A DNA stretch of 37,373 nucleotides from Bacteroidales bacterium (GTDB lineage: Bacteria; Bacteroidota; Bacteroidia; Bacteroidales; Tenuifilaceae): NCBI GenBank assembly GCA_017454165.1, contig JAFTDN010000132.1, forward strand, positions 1 through 37,373, given 5' to 3'. Shown one piece after another: positions 25,232 through 34,053 of this stretch. Within the stretch, counting starts at the first letter, position 1. Every line of letters begins with the position of its first letter. The position numbers were made by a program, and so were the translations under genes. Below the pieces are notes generated by a model that searched no databases, had not been told where the DNA came from, and saw only the letters and a program-made list of their open reading frames with translations.

Positions 25232-25239
25232 CAAAAATA
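25232..25239 (-). promoter_or_regulatory. -7 box for recQ
   Basis: On the minus strand TATTTTTG, an exact TAnnTTTG match. It contains the first possible TTG start codon and so points to the TTG at 25204 as the real start. Confidence 0.5.
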
Positions 25240-25439
25240 GGCAAAATTTTCGTTGGCGCAGTGCCCTGAGGGGGGCGATTTCTGAGGTCGGCTATGCATG
25301 TTGTATATGATATCCATCGTGCAGCTGCTTATCTACACCACGCGGTTCGATGGCTACATGATTTTTGCGATAAATTTAACGCCGTAAATTCCCTCCCTCT
25401 GATGTCATTTCAATGCCTTTTGCGATTTGCGAATCTGAT

Positions 25440-25541
25440 TCACCCGCATATGCATCCATCGATGGGCAGAAATAACAGCGAACTTGCGCATGTATTGGCT
25501 AAAATCAGCTTATTTATTAGGGTTGGCATAGGTGATGGTTT
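25440..25541 (-). pseudogene. Decayed duplicate of the peptidase-end / lipoprotein-start junction
   Basis: On the minus strand this segment encodes TITYANPNK-stop, identical to the last nine residues of the C10 peptidase. An overlapping ATG at 25529 gives MPTLINKLILANTCASSLLF and continues LPIDGC before a stop at 25440. The intact lipoprotein at 26183 begins MPTLINRLILATVNLSSLLF and continues LPIGGC. The two copies lie 654 bases apart in direct orientation; similarity fades beyond the lipobox through small gaps. It is a remnant of a tandem duplication or of an additional peptidase/lipoprotein unit. Confidence 0.75.
25461..25541. repeat. Direct repeat, copy A (about 80 nt, imperfect)
   Basis: Shares with 26115-26195 a long nearly identical core (TTAGGGTTGGCATAGGTGAT) plus diverged flanks such as GGCAGAAATA and TGGCTAAAAT, in the same orientation and 654 bases apart. 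Confidence 0.75.
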
Positions 25542-26183
25542 TTATATCATGCCATGGAATTTGTTTTCATGTACATCGCCGTTATCCATGGTTATGGTCA
25601 ACGTTATTGTAGCCATTTGTTTCGATGTTGGCGGTGCGATATAGTATATATCACATTCTCTTAGCGCTAAACATTTTATTTCTTTTATTTCCGACAACTT
25701 GATGCGTTTTTGGACAACGCCATTTTCATTGAACCTTACGTAATGGCTATATTCCATTTCAAAGCAATCGTTGAGCGAAGTGCCAGCGGGGTGTTCTGTA
25801 TCGAAATCGATGCTGCATATTAGATTTAATTCGCTAATATTAGGATACAAAGCAACTCCACCGCTGATGAAGAACCCGTCTTTTTGTACTGTTCCACAAT
25901 AAGAAGTATCTCCGTTTATTGTGCATATATTATTATACAACTTTTTATCTTCGCCCTTAGAGGCTACGGAAACTTGGTTGTCTGAAAGAAATCGAATAGT
26001 AAAAAATAGACTGCTATCGTTATTATTCACATAGGGCCCTCGTATGTGAATCTTATCGATAATAGTGTATTGGGATATGTACGAGCGTGACTCATATTCG
26101 CTTCTACATCCGCCAATAGGCAGAAATAGCAGTGAACTTAGGTTTACAGTGGCTAAAATTAGCCTATTTATTAGGGTTGGCAT
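25542..26183 (-). CDS. Lipoprotein of unknown family, candidate C10-peptidase partner
   Basis: Protein of 213 residues with a lipoprotein signal (LLFLPIGGC, lipidated Cys26); the mature part continues with acidic residues (RSEYES). I do not recognise a family. The rest looks beta-rich (YTIIDKIHIRGPYV, SLFFTIRFLSDNQVSVA, ATITLTITMDNGDV) with several cysteines. The start overlaps the end of the C10 peptidase gene by 20 bases in another frame, so the two are translated together. C10 peptidases of streptococci and Bacteroides are known to have adjacent small inhibitor genes; by position this protein could be such an inhibitor, but no sequence match supports it. It is clearly AT-richer than the surrounding genome, suggesting transfer. 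Confidence 0.7.
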   Translation of the reverse strand: MPTLINRLILATVNLSSLLFLPIGGCRSEYESRSYISQYTIIDKIHIRGPYVNNNDSSLFFTIRFLSDNQVSVASKGEDKKLYNNICTINGDTSYCGTVQKDGFFISGGVALYPNISELNLICSIDFDTEHPAGTSLNDCFEMEYSHYVRFNENGVVQKRIKLSEIKEIKCLALRECDIYYIAPPTSKQMATITLTITMDNGDVHENKFHGMI

Positions 26184-26195
26184 AGGTGATGGTGT
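26115..26195. repeat. Direct repeat, copy B
   Basis: The functional copy of the repeat: it is the overlap of the C10 peptidase end and lipoprotein start, including the lipoprotein signal peptide. Confidence 0.75.
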
Positions 26196-27744
26196 TTAAA
26201 TAGAAGTTGTAGTTAAATTCGTAAGTGCCTTTATATTCGGCCTCTGAACTCGATGAATTGAATATGCCTGATGCGAAGTATCCATTATCTGCGCCTTTCC
26301 ACCCAAAATCGCAGTGTACCATCGTGCTGGTTGTTGTATGGTCATATTCGCTTTTTATCAATGAGCCATCCTTGTAATGGTTTCGAATCCATTTGGTATA
26401 CTTTATCCTATAGCCATCAATATTCCAAGCATGAGCTTCTGGTAAATCAATCCGTCCTTTTTTGTTTTTTGGTAGCGAACTAACAATGACAGGGCATCCG
26501 CGATTTAGAGCGTTCACCACGTTGTCGGTGTTATACGAGGAGTATCTCACCGAGGAAAAGCCGAGGCTCATAACCACAGCAGCTGCGCTGGGCAGGGCGA
26601 ATGCTCCCTTGTAAAAATATAACGCACCCATCGACAGGCCGAGGGTATGCAATAGCCGTGCGGCTGAGCGTTGACCAACGGCAGAGTTAAGGTTGTGCTT
26701 CAGGCTGTACCAGTCAAGTCCAGGAACGGGGAGGGGGCAGCGCTCGAAGTGCGCCATCACGCGGGCTACAGCCAATGGAACGCATCCGCAAGCAGCCCTT
26801 TGTTTGGCTCCTACGATTACCCATTTGCGCACCATGGGGCAGTTGTCGTTGAAAGGACTACCCTGATGCCAATAGCTTGTGCCATCGGCGGCGAACATGG
26901 GAGCAACTGAGGCTCCATAGGTTGGTGCTTCGTCGCTTCGACGTATCTCAATATATGAGCTAGAACCGCCGCCTCCACCGCCCCAATCGGGGTCAATCTG
27001 TAAATCTTGGCGTGGCAGGTTTTTCCCCATAATTTCTGCCACGGCATACTGCACCACCATGGTGGTCATCAGGGCCTGTACGCCATCGTGCTCACGGGCC
27101 TTGACGAATCCCCCTGCCGCATTGTCCTCATCGCTGTTGTCGATGTTGCCAATCAGGTAGTCATCAGCCTCAGGATCGTAGGGGTCGAAGGTGTTGGGGT
27201 TCATGTAGGCGTTGCCCTCGTCGTCGTACACGATGCCAGGGCCTGTGGCGGGGTAGTCGGGGTCGGGCCGTATGCCCGCCGAGGGCTTCAGGGCCTCAAT
27301 GGCGTAGTGGACATCGCGCTCGGAGAGCGAGCCGTGGTCGGTGACGGCCAGGATGTCGGGGCCAATGCGGTCGTCGGCGGCCAGCATGGCGTAGCCCTGT
27401 TCGTGCTCGAAGTTCACGAGGTAGAGCAGCGTGTCGCAGCCGAGGCTGTCGAGCGGACTGCCAGACTTAGCTCCGGGCTGCACGGGCGTGACGCCGCTGA
27501 CGCGCCCTATTCGGCGGCTCGATTTGGCCCCGTCTGTTCGGATAAAAGCATCGAGGTGGGCCAGTGCCTGGGCGCGGGGGATGTGGTGCGACGGTGCGAC
27601 CATCGTGGTGTCGCCTTGTTGCATGGGCATGGGCATGGGGGTGGCGTCCTCTAGCAAGTCAGCGTCCTGGCATCCCACCAGCCCCAGCCCCGTTAGCAGC
27701 AGGGCTGTCTGTAATGTTCGGGGTATTCTGTTTATTGTCTTCAT
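26164..27744 (-). CDS. C10 (streptopain-type) cysteine peptidase, lipoprotein
   Basis: Protein of 526 residues. The lipoprotein signal ends LGLVGC (Cys25), followed by acidic residues that could signal surface exposure. A Spi-like pro-domain covers about 50-150 (IPRAQALAHLDAFIRT, LYLVNFEHEQGYAMLAADDR). A long Asp/Pro-rich linker and a Gly6 stretch (near 253-260) come next. The mature domain has W-Q-SPFND-CP, the active-site Cys321 in CGCVPLAVARVMAHF, and His438 in AHAWNIDGY. It also has the glycine/aromatic loop CDFGWKGADNGYF, as in streptopain and Bacteroides C10 enzymes. All catalytic residues appear present. Base composition changes inside the gene: GC-rich 5' part, AT-rich 3' part. Confidence 0.92.
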   Translation of the reverse strand: MKTINRIPRTLQTALLLTGLGLVGCQDADLLEDATPMPMPMQQGDTTMVAPSHHIPRAQALAHLDAFIRTDGAKSSRRIGRVSGVTPVQPGAKSGSPLDSLGCDTLLYLVNFEHEQGYAMLAADDRIGPDILAVTDHGSLSERDVHYAIEALKPSAGIRPDPDYPATGPGIVYDDEGNAYMNPNTFDPYDPEADDYLIGNIDNSDEDNAAGGFVKAREHDGVQALMTTMVVQYAVAEIMGKNLPRQDLQIDPDWGGGGGGSSSYIEIRRSDEAPTYGASVAPMFAADGTSYWHQGSPFNDNCPMVRKWVIVGAKQRAACGCVPLAVARVMAHFERCPLPVPGLDWYSLKHNLNSAVGQRSAARLLHTLGLSMGALYFYKGAFALPSAAAVVMSLGFSSVRYSSYNTDNVVNALNRGCPVIVSSLPKNKKGRIDLPEAHAWNIDGYRIKYTKWIRNHYKDGSLIKSEYDHTTTSTMVHCDFGWKGADNGYFASGIFNSSSSEAEYKGTYEFNYNFYLNTITYANPNK

Positions 27745-28374
27745 TTTGCGGTGCGTAATCCCAGCGGGCTGTCCGTTTTTAGGCTTGGAGGGTTTGAGCT
27801 GTGCGCCTGCGACTCATGCTGTCGGCGCAGGTGTCTTGGGGTGGGGGGCTGCGTGGCGGGGGCCTTCGGCAGGCGCGTTGTTCGCGTATAGGTGGTTGCT
27901 CATCGCTTTGTGGGTGATGGATCTGCGCCCAAAATAATGATTTTTCCCTACCATGGTGAGTCTTTATTTTTACGTTGATGCGCTTTTGCTTGTAATATAT
28001 TGATAGTTAGTATATTATACAAGTATTAAAACTAAAAAGCTGTGCGGCCTATGGGCCGATGCGGTGCTGCCTAAGCCAAGGCTGCCGTACCCCGATGCGC
28101 CTACTTTTGGGGGACACGGGCGGATGGTGTATGTAAATATGTGATTTATACGTATTTATGTGATGTGTGAGTGTTTTTTTACAATCGCTCGACCTTCATG
28201 TCGCTGCAGGCGGCCATTAGCGGCATAGCCTGATGTTGATGTGTAAGTACGTGAAATACATGGTAAAGCATGTGCCTGTTGGCGTTGGCTGTGCCCTTGC
28301 CGATTTGGTGGTTTGCGCTAATTTTTATACCTTGCCGCATTTTTCAACCCAACCCCTAAAGTTGCCAAAATACC
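27745..28374. other. 630-nt intergenic region between the C10 peptidase and guaB
   Basis: I see no convincing gene: short frames here lack family features. An inverted repeat TAATATA/TATATTA lies at 27993-28017. A near-match to a minus-strand -7 box (TATTTTGG) lies around 27930, far from the peptidase start. The stretch 28120-28180 is AT-rich. The guaB promoter candidate is near the right end. Confidence 0.5.
28304..28334 (+). promoter_or_regulatory. Candidate guaB operon promoter
   Basis: TTTG at 28304-28307 and TATACCTTG at 28326-28334, an imperfect -7 element, at about the right spacing. The ATG follows 40 bases later. This is weaker than the other promoters listed. Confidence 0.3.
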
Positions 28375-29856
28375 ATGTCGTTCTCGTCAGAAAAGATTAT
28401 AGCAGAGGGCATTACGTTCGATGACGTGCTGCTCGTGCCGGCCTACTCCGAGGTGCTCCCCCGCGAGGTGGATCTATCCACCCGATTCTCCCGCCATATC
28501 GAGCTTAAAGCCCCAATCGTATCGGCAGCCATGGACACCGTAACCGAGGCAGCGTTGGCCATCGCAATTGCCCGTCAGGGTGGTATCGGCGTGATACACA
28601 AGAATATGAGCATTGAGGCGCAGGCCCACCACGTGCGGGCCGTGAAACGAGCCGAGAACGGCATGATTTACGAGCCCGTCACCATATCGCCCGATGCCAC
28701 TGTGGCCGATGCGCTCGACCTGATGCGCGAGAACCACATTGGCGGCATCCCCGTGGTGGAGGCCGCCAACAAGCTCATAGGCATAGTAACCAACCGCGAC
28801 CTGCGGTTCCAGTCCAATACCAATGCCAAGATTCGCGACGTGATGACCTCGCAGAACATCATCACCACCACAAAATCGACCTCGCTCGAGGAGGCCACCT
28901 CCATCCTGCAGCAGCACCGCATCGAGAAGCTGCCCGTTGTGGACGCTGAGGGCCGCCTCATCGGGCTGCTCACCTACAAGGACATCACCAAGGTGAAGGA
29001 CAACCCCAACGCCAGCAAGGACAGCAAGGGACGCCTACGCGTGGCCGCTGGGGTGGGCGTTACCCACGACACGCTGGAGCGCGTACAGGCCCTGCACGAC
29101 GCGGGAGCCGATGCCATAATCATCGACACGGCGCACGGGCACTCGCGGGGCGTGGTGGAGATGCTCAAACGCGTGAAGAGCATCTACTCCGACATGGACG
29201 TAATCGTGGGCAACATAGCCACTGCCGATGCCGCCCAAATGCTAGTAGATGCAGGTGCCGATGCGGTGAAGGTGGGCATTGGCCCAGGCTCCATCTGCAC
29301 CACCCGCGTGATCGCTGGAGTGGGCGTACCCCAGCTCAACGCTATCTACGATGTGGCCTCCGCCCTACGCGGCACGGGCGTACCCGTAATCGCCGATGGC
29401 GGCATACGCTACTCGGGCGATATTGTGAAAGCCATAGCCGCTGGTGCCGACACCATCATGGCGGGCTCGCTATTCGCCGGCGTGGAGGAGTCGCCCGGCG
29501 AGACCATCATCCTGAACGGGCGTAAGTACAAGACCTACAGGGGAATGGGTTCGCTAGAGGCCATGCAAAAGGGTTCGAAAGACCGCTACTTCCAGGATGC
29601 CGAGGACGATGTGAAAAAGCTAGTGCCCGAAGGAATTGCTGCCCGTGTGCCCTACAAGGGTATGCTCGCCGAGGTGGTTTACCAGATGCTGGGCGGACTG
29701 CGCTCGGGCATGGGCTACTGCGGCGCGGCTACCATAGAGCAGCTCAAAGGCGCTAAATTTGTAAAGATAACCCAAGCGGGCATCCTGGAAAGCCATCCCC
29801 ACGATGTGGCCATCACCCGCGAAGCCCCCAACTACAGCCGCGAGTCGGGCATGTAG
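28375..29856 (+). CDS. guaB: Inosine-5'-monophosphate dehydrogenase
   Basis: Protein of 493 residues, the usual length, catalysing the NAD-dependent oxidation of IMP to XMP in guanine nucleotide synthesis. It starts [17 protein letters not shown] and has a tandem CBS pair at about 95-210 ([45 protein letters not shown]). It also carries the catalytic loop [11 protein letters not shown] with Cys308, [11 protein letters not shown], and the flap region [18 protein letters not shown]. All key residues are seen. The PpiC gene starts 30 bases downstream, so guaB may head the envelope-foldase operon, an order I recall from other Bacteroidales. Confidence 0.97.
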   Translation: MSFSSEKIIAEGITFDDVLLVPAYSEVLPREVDLSTRFSRHIELKAPIVSAAMDTVTEAALAIAIARQGGIGVIHKNMSIEAQAHHVRAVKRAENGMIYEPVTISPDATVADALDLMRENHIGGIPVVEAANKLIGIVTNRDLRFQSNTNAKIRDVMTSQNIITTTKSTSLEEATSILQQHRIEKLPVVDAEGRLIGLLTYKDITKVKDNPNASKDSKGRLRVAAGVGVTHDTLERVQALHDAGADAIIIDTAHGHSRGVVEMLKRVKSIYSDMDVIVGNIATADAAQMLVDAGADAVKVGIGPGSICTTRVIAGVGVPQLNAIYDVASALRGTGVPVIADGGIRYSGDIVKAIAAGADTIMAGSLFAGVEESPGETIILNGRKYKTYRGMGSLEAMQKGSKDRYFQDAEDDVKKLVPEGIAARVPYKGMLAEVVYQMLGGLRSGMGYCGAATIEQLKGAKFVKITQAGILESHPHDVAITREAPNYSRESGM

Positions 29857-29886
29857 CGCACGGCATGAGATGTTTTGTAAGGTACA

Positions 29887-31821
29887 ATGAATAAGCGATT
29901 TAACATACTGCTAGCAGTTCTAGCACTGGGCTGCGGCGGGCTGTCGGCGCAGACCCTGTTCAGCATCGATGGGCAGCCCACCACGGTCGATGAGTTCAAG
30001 GCCGTATACCTCAAGAATAGCGCGGCCCAGGGCCTCAGGGAGACGGTTGCCGACTACCTCGACCTGTACATCAACTTCAAGCTCAAGGTGCACGACGCCA
30101 AGCTGCTGCGGCTCGATACAGCACAAGCCTTCAGGGCCGAGTTCTCGGGCTACGCCGAGCAGCTGGCCCAGCCCTACCTCTCCGATGTGGAGGTGAACCA
30201 AGCGCTAATCGATGAGGCATACGAACGGCTGGGCAAAGAGGTAGATGCCAGCCATATACTCATAAGCATCCCCCCATCGGGCGATACCCTGAAGGCGTAC
30301 ACCCGTGCCATGGAGGCCCGGCAGCGTGTGCTCAAGGGCGAGGCATTCGAGAAGGTGGCCCTCGAAACCAGCAACGACCCCTCGGTGAGCCGCAATAGCG
30401 GACGATTGGGCTACTTCACCGCATTCCAGATGGTGTACCCGTTTGAGTGCGCTGCCTACACCACCCCCGTGGGGGAGCTCTCGAAGCCCGTGCGCACACA
30501 GTTCGGCTACCATGTGGTGAAGGTGCACGACGTGCGCCCCTCGCGAGGACGGGTGAAAATAGCCCACATCATGATGCGCACCCCGCAGGGCGCATCGCCG
30601 CAGGCCATAGAGGCCGCCCGCCGGCGCATCGTCGATGTGCACGCCCGCCTGCAGCAGGGGGCCGACTTCGCCGAGCTGGCCCGAGCCGAATCGGAGGATC
30701 CCAGCACCGCCGCCAGCGGCGGCGAGTTCCCGTGGATAGGCTCAGGGCAGATCATCCCGCAAATAGAGCAGGTGGCCTTCGCCATGCCCTCGAAGGGTAG
30801 CATCTCGGGGCCATTCCAGTCCCCATTTGGCTGGCACGTGCTCAAGCTCATCGACCGCCACACCTTGGGCAGTAAGGAGGTCGAGCTGCCCGACATCAAG
30901 GCCAAAATCGCCCGCGATAGCCGCAGCCGAAAGTCATTCGACACGTTCATCGCCAAGCTGAAGGCCGAGTATCGCTTCAGCGAGCGCCAACCCCTGCGTC
31001 TAGCCGAGCTGGGCGTGGACACCTCCGTGTTCAGGGGGCAATGGAGCCCGCCCGCGTATAGCAGCAACCCCGTGCTGTTCTCCATGGCCGGCACGGAATT
31101 CCGAATGCAGCGTTTGGCCTCCTACATAGCAGGCCACCAGCAATCGGCAGGTAAGGCTGCGAATGTAGCCGAGTACGTGCGCAGCGCCTACCAAAGCTGG
31201 GTGAACTACGAAATTCTGACCTACGAGCGCCAACATCTGACGGATAAGTACCCAAGCTATAAGTACTTAGTTCAGGAATACTACGAGGGGATGCTCCTTT
31301 TCGAGGTGTCGAACCTAAAGGTGTGGGGGCGGAGCGCCGATAGCACACTGCTGGCCGACTTCTACCAGCGTAACGGCAATCGCTATACCTGGAAGCATCG
31401 TGTACACTATGCCACCTGCACCGTGGCCGATGCCACCAAGCTGCCCAAGCTCAAGAAGCTGATGGGCACCAGGGCGCTCAGGCTGTCGGCCCGCGAGCTG
31501 TCCGATGAGGCCAGCCGCAAGCTGAAAACCCCCTGCACCTGCACACGGGCCGCCGCCCTCCCCGATGCGCCAGAGGTGGCACTGGCCTTGCAGGACGCCA
31601 AGGGCCTGAGCGAGCATCGCGCCGATGATGGAGCTGGCATCGCCACGCGCATACTGCGCACCACCCAGAACGAGCCCAAGAGCCTGTCCGAATGCAGGGG
31701 CGAGCTCACCGCCGACCTACAGCAGGAGCTGGAGCGGCAGTGGCTCGATGAGCTCCGCCAGCACCACAGCGTGGAGGTGAACCAGCAAGCCCTGAACGCA
31801 CTAAAAGCCGAGTTGCAATAA
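29887..31821 (+). CDS. Periplasmic peptidylprolyl isomerase with two parvulin domains
   Basis: Protein of 644 residues. The signal peptide ends GGLSAQ (an LALGC just before leaves lipidation possible). A SurA/PpiD-like N-terminal helical part spans about 25-110. A first parvulin domain covers about 115-215 (DASHILISIPPSGD, SGRLGYFTAFQMVYPFE, TQFGYHVVKVHD). A second covers about 220-325 (KIAHIMMRTPQG, GGEFPWIGSGQIIPQIEQVAF, SPFGWHVLKLID). The last 300 residues have no recognised domain. It likely folds outer-membrane proteins in the periplasm. It lies five bases before the next gene, in a row of related chaperones. Confidence 0.92.
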   Translation: MNKRFNILLAVLALGCGGLSAQTLFSIDGQPTTVDEFKAVYLKNSAAQGLRETVADYLDLYINFKLKVHDAKLLRLDTAQAFRAEFSGYAEQLAQPYLSDVEVNQALIDEAYERLGKEVDASHILISIPPSGDTLKAYTRAMEARQRVLKGEAFEKVALETSNDPSVSRNSGRLGYFTAFQMVYPFECAAYTTPVGELSKPVRTQFGYHVVKVHDVRPSRGRVKIAHIMMRTPQGASPQAIEAARRRIVDVHARLQQGADFAELARAESEDPSTAASGGEFPWIGSGQIIPQIEQVAFAMPSKGSISGPFQSPFGWHVLKLIDRHTLGSKEVELPDIKAKIARDSRSRKSFDTFIAKLKAEYRFSERQPLRLAELGVDTSVFRGQWSPPAYSSNPVLFSMAGTEFRMQRLASYIAGHQQSAGKAANVAEYVRSAYQSWVNYEILTYERQHLTDKYPSYKYLVQEYYEGMLLFEVSNLKVWGRSADSTLLADFYQRNGNRYTWKHRVHYATCTVADATKLPKLKKLMGTRALRLSARELSDEASRKLKTPCTCTRAAALPDAPEVALALQDAKGLSEHRADDGAGIATRILRTTQNEPKSLSECRGELTADLQQELERQWLDELRQHHSVEVNQQALNALKAELQ

Positions 31822-31826
31822 CCATC

Positions 31827-32672
31827 ATGCAAGGGAACACGCTAAAAGCCATCACCCTGCTGCTGCTGGCCACCGCATGCAGCAGGCTCGAACGCCCAGC
31901 CCCGCTGGCCCGGGTGTACGACAAATACCTGTACGCCGCCGACATCGATGACGAGCTATTCGGAACCAGCCCCGCCGATAGCACCCTGCTGATGAAGGCT
32001 TACATCGACAAATGGGTGCAAACCCAGCTCCTGCTCAGGCTGGCCGAGCTCAACCTGAGCGAGGCCGACAAGGACGTGTCGCGTGAGCTAGAAAACTACC
32101 GCACCTCGCTGCTGGTGTTCAAGTACGAGCAGGAGTACATCAACCAAAAGATGGACACCACCTTCACCGAGGCCGACCTCAAGCGCTACTACGATGAGAA
32201 CAAGGAGGCATTCGTGCTGGACGTGAACATCGCCAAGGTGCTCTACATCAAGCTCAGGAAGGAGGCCCCGCAGGTGAGGCGCATACGAGAGCTGTACCGC
32301 TCCACCGATGAGCGGGACATGCAGATGCTCGACAACCTGGCCTATCAGGCGGCAATCAAGTACGACTATTTCGGCGACCGGTGGGTCGATATTGACCTGA
32401 TAGTGCAGCAGCTACCCACCGCATCGCCCCCAGGCCACTACCTGAACTTGGTGCGTAGCAAAGGGTATATCGACATCGATGATGGTGAGTTTGTCCACCT
32501 AGTGAACTTCAAGGAGGTGATGCGGCGCGGCGAGACCATGCCCTACGAGTACACCGCCGATCAGATCAAGACCATCATGCTTAACGCCCGCCGCAACGGA
32601 GTAATCAGGGAGCTCGAACGCAATGTGGTGCTCCGGGGGCGCGACAAGGGTGCAGTGGAAATCTTCTTTTGA
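31827..32672 (+). CDS. SurA/PpiC-like lipoprotein lacking a PPIase domain
   Basis: Protein of 281 residues with lipobox LLATAC (Cys18). The middle part (MKAYIDKWVQTQLLLRLAELNLSEADKDV, TFTEADLKRYYDENKEAFVL) resembles the SurA/PpiD chaperone helices that grip unfolded proteins. It then keeps a VNIAKVLYIKL strand where parvulin domains begin, but no isomerase signature follows. I infer a lipid-anchored chaperone working with the flanking isomerases. It starts five bases after the preceding stop and ends 16 bases before surA. Confidence 0.78.
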   Translation: MQGNTLKAITLLLLATACSRLERPAPLARVYDKYLYAADIDDELFGTSPADSTLLMKAYIDKWVQTQLLLRLAELNLSEADKDVSRELENYRTSLLVFKYEQEYINQKMDTTFTEADLKRYYDENKEAFVLDVNIAKVLYIKLRKEAPQVRRIRELYRSTDERDMQMLDNLAYQAAIKYDYFGDRWVDIDLIVQQLPTASPPGHYLNLVRSKGYIDIDDGEFVHLVNFKEVMRRGETMPYEYTADQIKTIMLNARRNGVIRELERNVVLRGRDKGAVEIFF

Positions 32673-32688
32673 ATTGGAATAGATAGCC

Positions 32689-34038
32689 ATGTGTTTTAAT
32701 ATGAATTGTTTACGTTATTGCCTTATGGTACCCCTGCTGCTGCTATCAGCACCGCTCGGAGCCCAGACAATCGACAAGGTGGTGGCCGTGGTGGGGGGCG
32801 AGAAGCTGCTGCTGTCCGACATCGAGGAGGAGCTCATGCGCTCCAAGATGCAGGGGCAACAGGGCGGAAGGCCCGATAGGTGTCAGCTGTTCGAGAATAT
32901 GCTCACCCACAAGCTGCTGCTCCATCAGGCCAAAATCGACAGCCTGGAGGTGAATCCGTCGGCTGTTGAGGGCGAGATGGATCGCCGCCTGCGCTACTTC
33001 ATAGGGCAGATAGGCTCAGAGCAGGCCCTGGAGCGCTACTTTAACCGCTCCATGTACCAAATAAAGGACGACCTGCGCGAGTCGATAGGCGAGCAGATGC
33101 TGGCCCAGCAAATGCAGCAGAAGATAGTGGACAAGGTGTCGCTCACCCCCGAGGAGGTCAAGCGCTTCTTCCACGAAATACCGCAGGATAGCCTGCCCGA
33201 TGTCCCCGAGCAGTATGAAATCCAGCAAATCATGATACACCCACCCTCCAACAGCGAGGCCAAATTCGCCGTCAGGCAGCGATTGCTCGAACTGCGTGAG
33301 CGCATACTCAAAGGCGAGCGTTTCACCACCCTGGCCGCGCTCTACTCCGAGGATCGGGGCTCGGCCGTGCGCGGCGGCGAGCTGGGCATGCGTGGCCGCG
33401 ATGAGTTCGTGAGGGAGTTCTCGAATGCGGCCTTCAACCTGAAGGAGGGCCAGGTGAGCTCGGTGGTGGAGACCGAGTTCGGATTCCACATCATACAGAT
33501 GATTGAGCACAAGGGGAGCACGGCCAACGTGCGCCACATCCTGATGAAGCCCCAATACTCGTCCGACATGATGTCGGCCGCCATGCAGCGGCTCGATAGC
33601 ATAGCCTCGGCGGTGGCCGCCGACAGCATCACCTTTGAGCGCGCCGCGCTGCAATTCTCCGCCGACAAGCGGTCGGCCATGAACCAGGCCACCCTCATCA
33701 ACCCCTACACCGGCACCACCCTGTTCCAAAAGGAGCAGCTGGAGCCCGCCGACTACTACATTATAAAGGAGCTGAAGGAGGGGCAGACCAGCAAGCCCTT
33801 CGAATCGCGCGATGAGCACGCCAACGTGGTGCTCAAGATGGTGCGCCTCAAGCGCATAGTGCCCGCCCACCGGGCCAACCTGCGCGATGACTACGATGCC
33901 ATACAGCGCATAGCCAAATCGCGCGCCGAGGCCGAAATCCTCAACAGCTGGGTGCGCAAACAGCAGAAAGCCACGTACATAAAAATAGACCCCGAGTTCA
34001 GCACCTGCCAGTTCCAAGTGCCGGGCTGGGTGAAGTAA
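32689..34038 (+). CDS. surA: SurA-type periplasmic chaperone/isomerase
   Basis: Protein of 449 residues; the ATG at 32701 (MNCLRYCLMVPLLLL) is an equally good start. After a signal peptide ending LGAQ comes the SurA N-domain (IDKVVAVVGGEKLLLSDIEEEL), then a canonical parvulin domain at about 175-275 (QIMIHPPSNSEAK, RGGELGMRGRDEFVREFSNAAF, TEFGFHIIQMIEHKG). A second, poorly conserved one follows (NVRHILMKPQYSSD). SurA escorts unfolded barrel proteins from the Sec translocon to the BAM complex. Position between the SurA-like lipoprotein and the OstA-like gene fits outer-membrane assembly. Confidence 0.93.
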   Translation: MCFNMNCLRYCLMVPLLLLSAPLGAQTIDKVVAVVGGEKLLLSDIEEELMRSKMQGQQGGRPDRCQLFENMLTHKLLLHQAKIDSLEVNPSAVEGEMDRRLRYFIGQIGSEQALERYFNRSMYQIKDDLRESIGEQMLAQQMQQKIVDKVSLTPEEVKRFFHEIPQDSLPDVPEQYEIQQIMIHPPSNSEAKFAVRQRLLELRERILKGERFTTLAALYSEDRGSAVRGGELGMRGRDEFVREFSNAAFNLKEGQVSSVVETEFGFHIIQMIEHKGSTANVRHILMKPQYSSDMMSAAMQRLDSIASAVAADSITFERAALQFSADKRSAMNQATLINPYTGTTLFQKEQLEPADYYIIKELKEGQTSKPFESRDEHANVVLKMVRLKRIVPAHRANLRDDYDAIQRIAKSRAEAEILNSWVRKQQKATYIKIDPEFSTCQFQVPGWVK

Positions 34039-34053
34039 GCACTGCCGTTACCG

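Larger units (their letters stand above)
25205..25541. other. 337-nt region between recQ and the lipoprotein gene
   Basis: It holds the recQ promoter and, at 25440-25541, a decayed copy of the peptidase/lipoprotein junction. Between 25300 and 25440 I see no coding signal, terminator or RNA gene. Confidence 0.5.

Noticed and set aside
25294-25644. 116-codon plus-strand frame between recQ and the lipoprotein gene
   Set aside because: It reads antisense through the decayed junction copy and the lipoprotein 3' end; no coding character of its own.
27745-28374. tRNA, small RNA or riboswitch upstream of guaB
   Set aside because: No cloverleaf or known aptamer pattern could be recognised by eye; only AT-rich repeats are seen.
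28233-28424. 63-codon frame upstream of guaB
   Set aside because: Runs over the guaB start, has no family match, and crosses the promoter candidate.
33016-34017. 333-codon antisense frame inside surA
   Set aside because: Antisense shadow caused by codon bias; no domain and no promoter.
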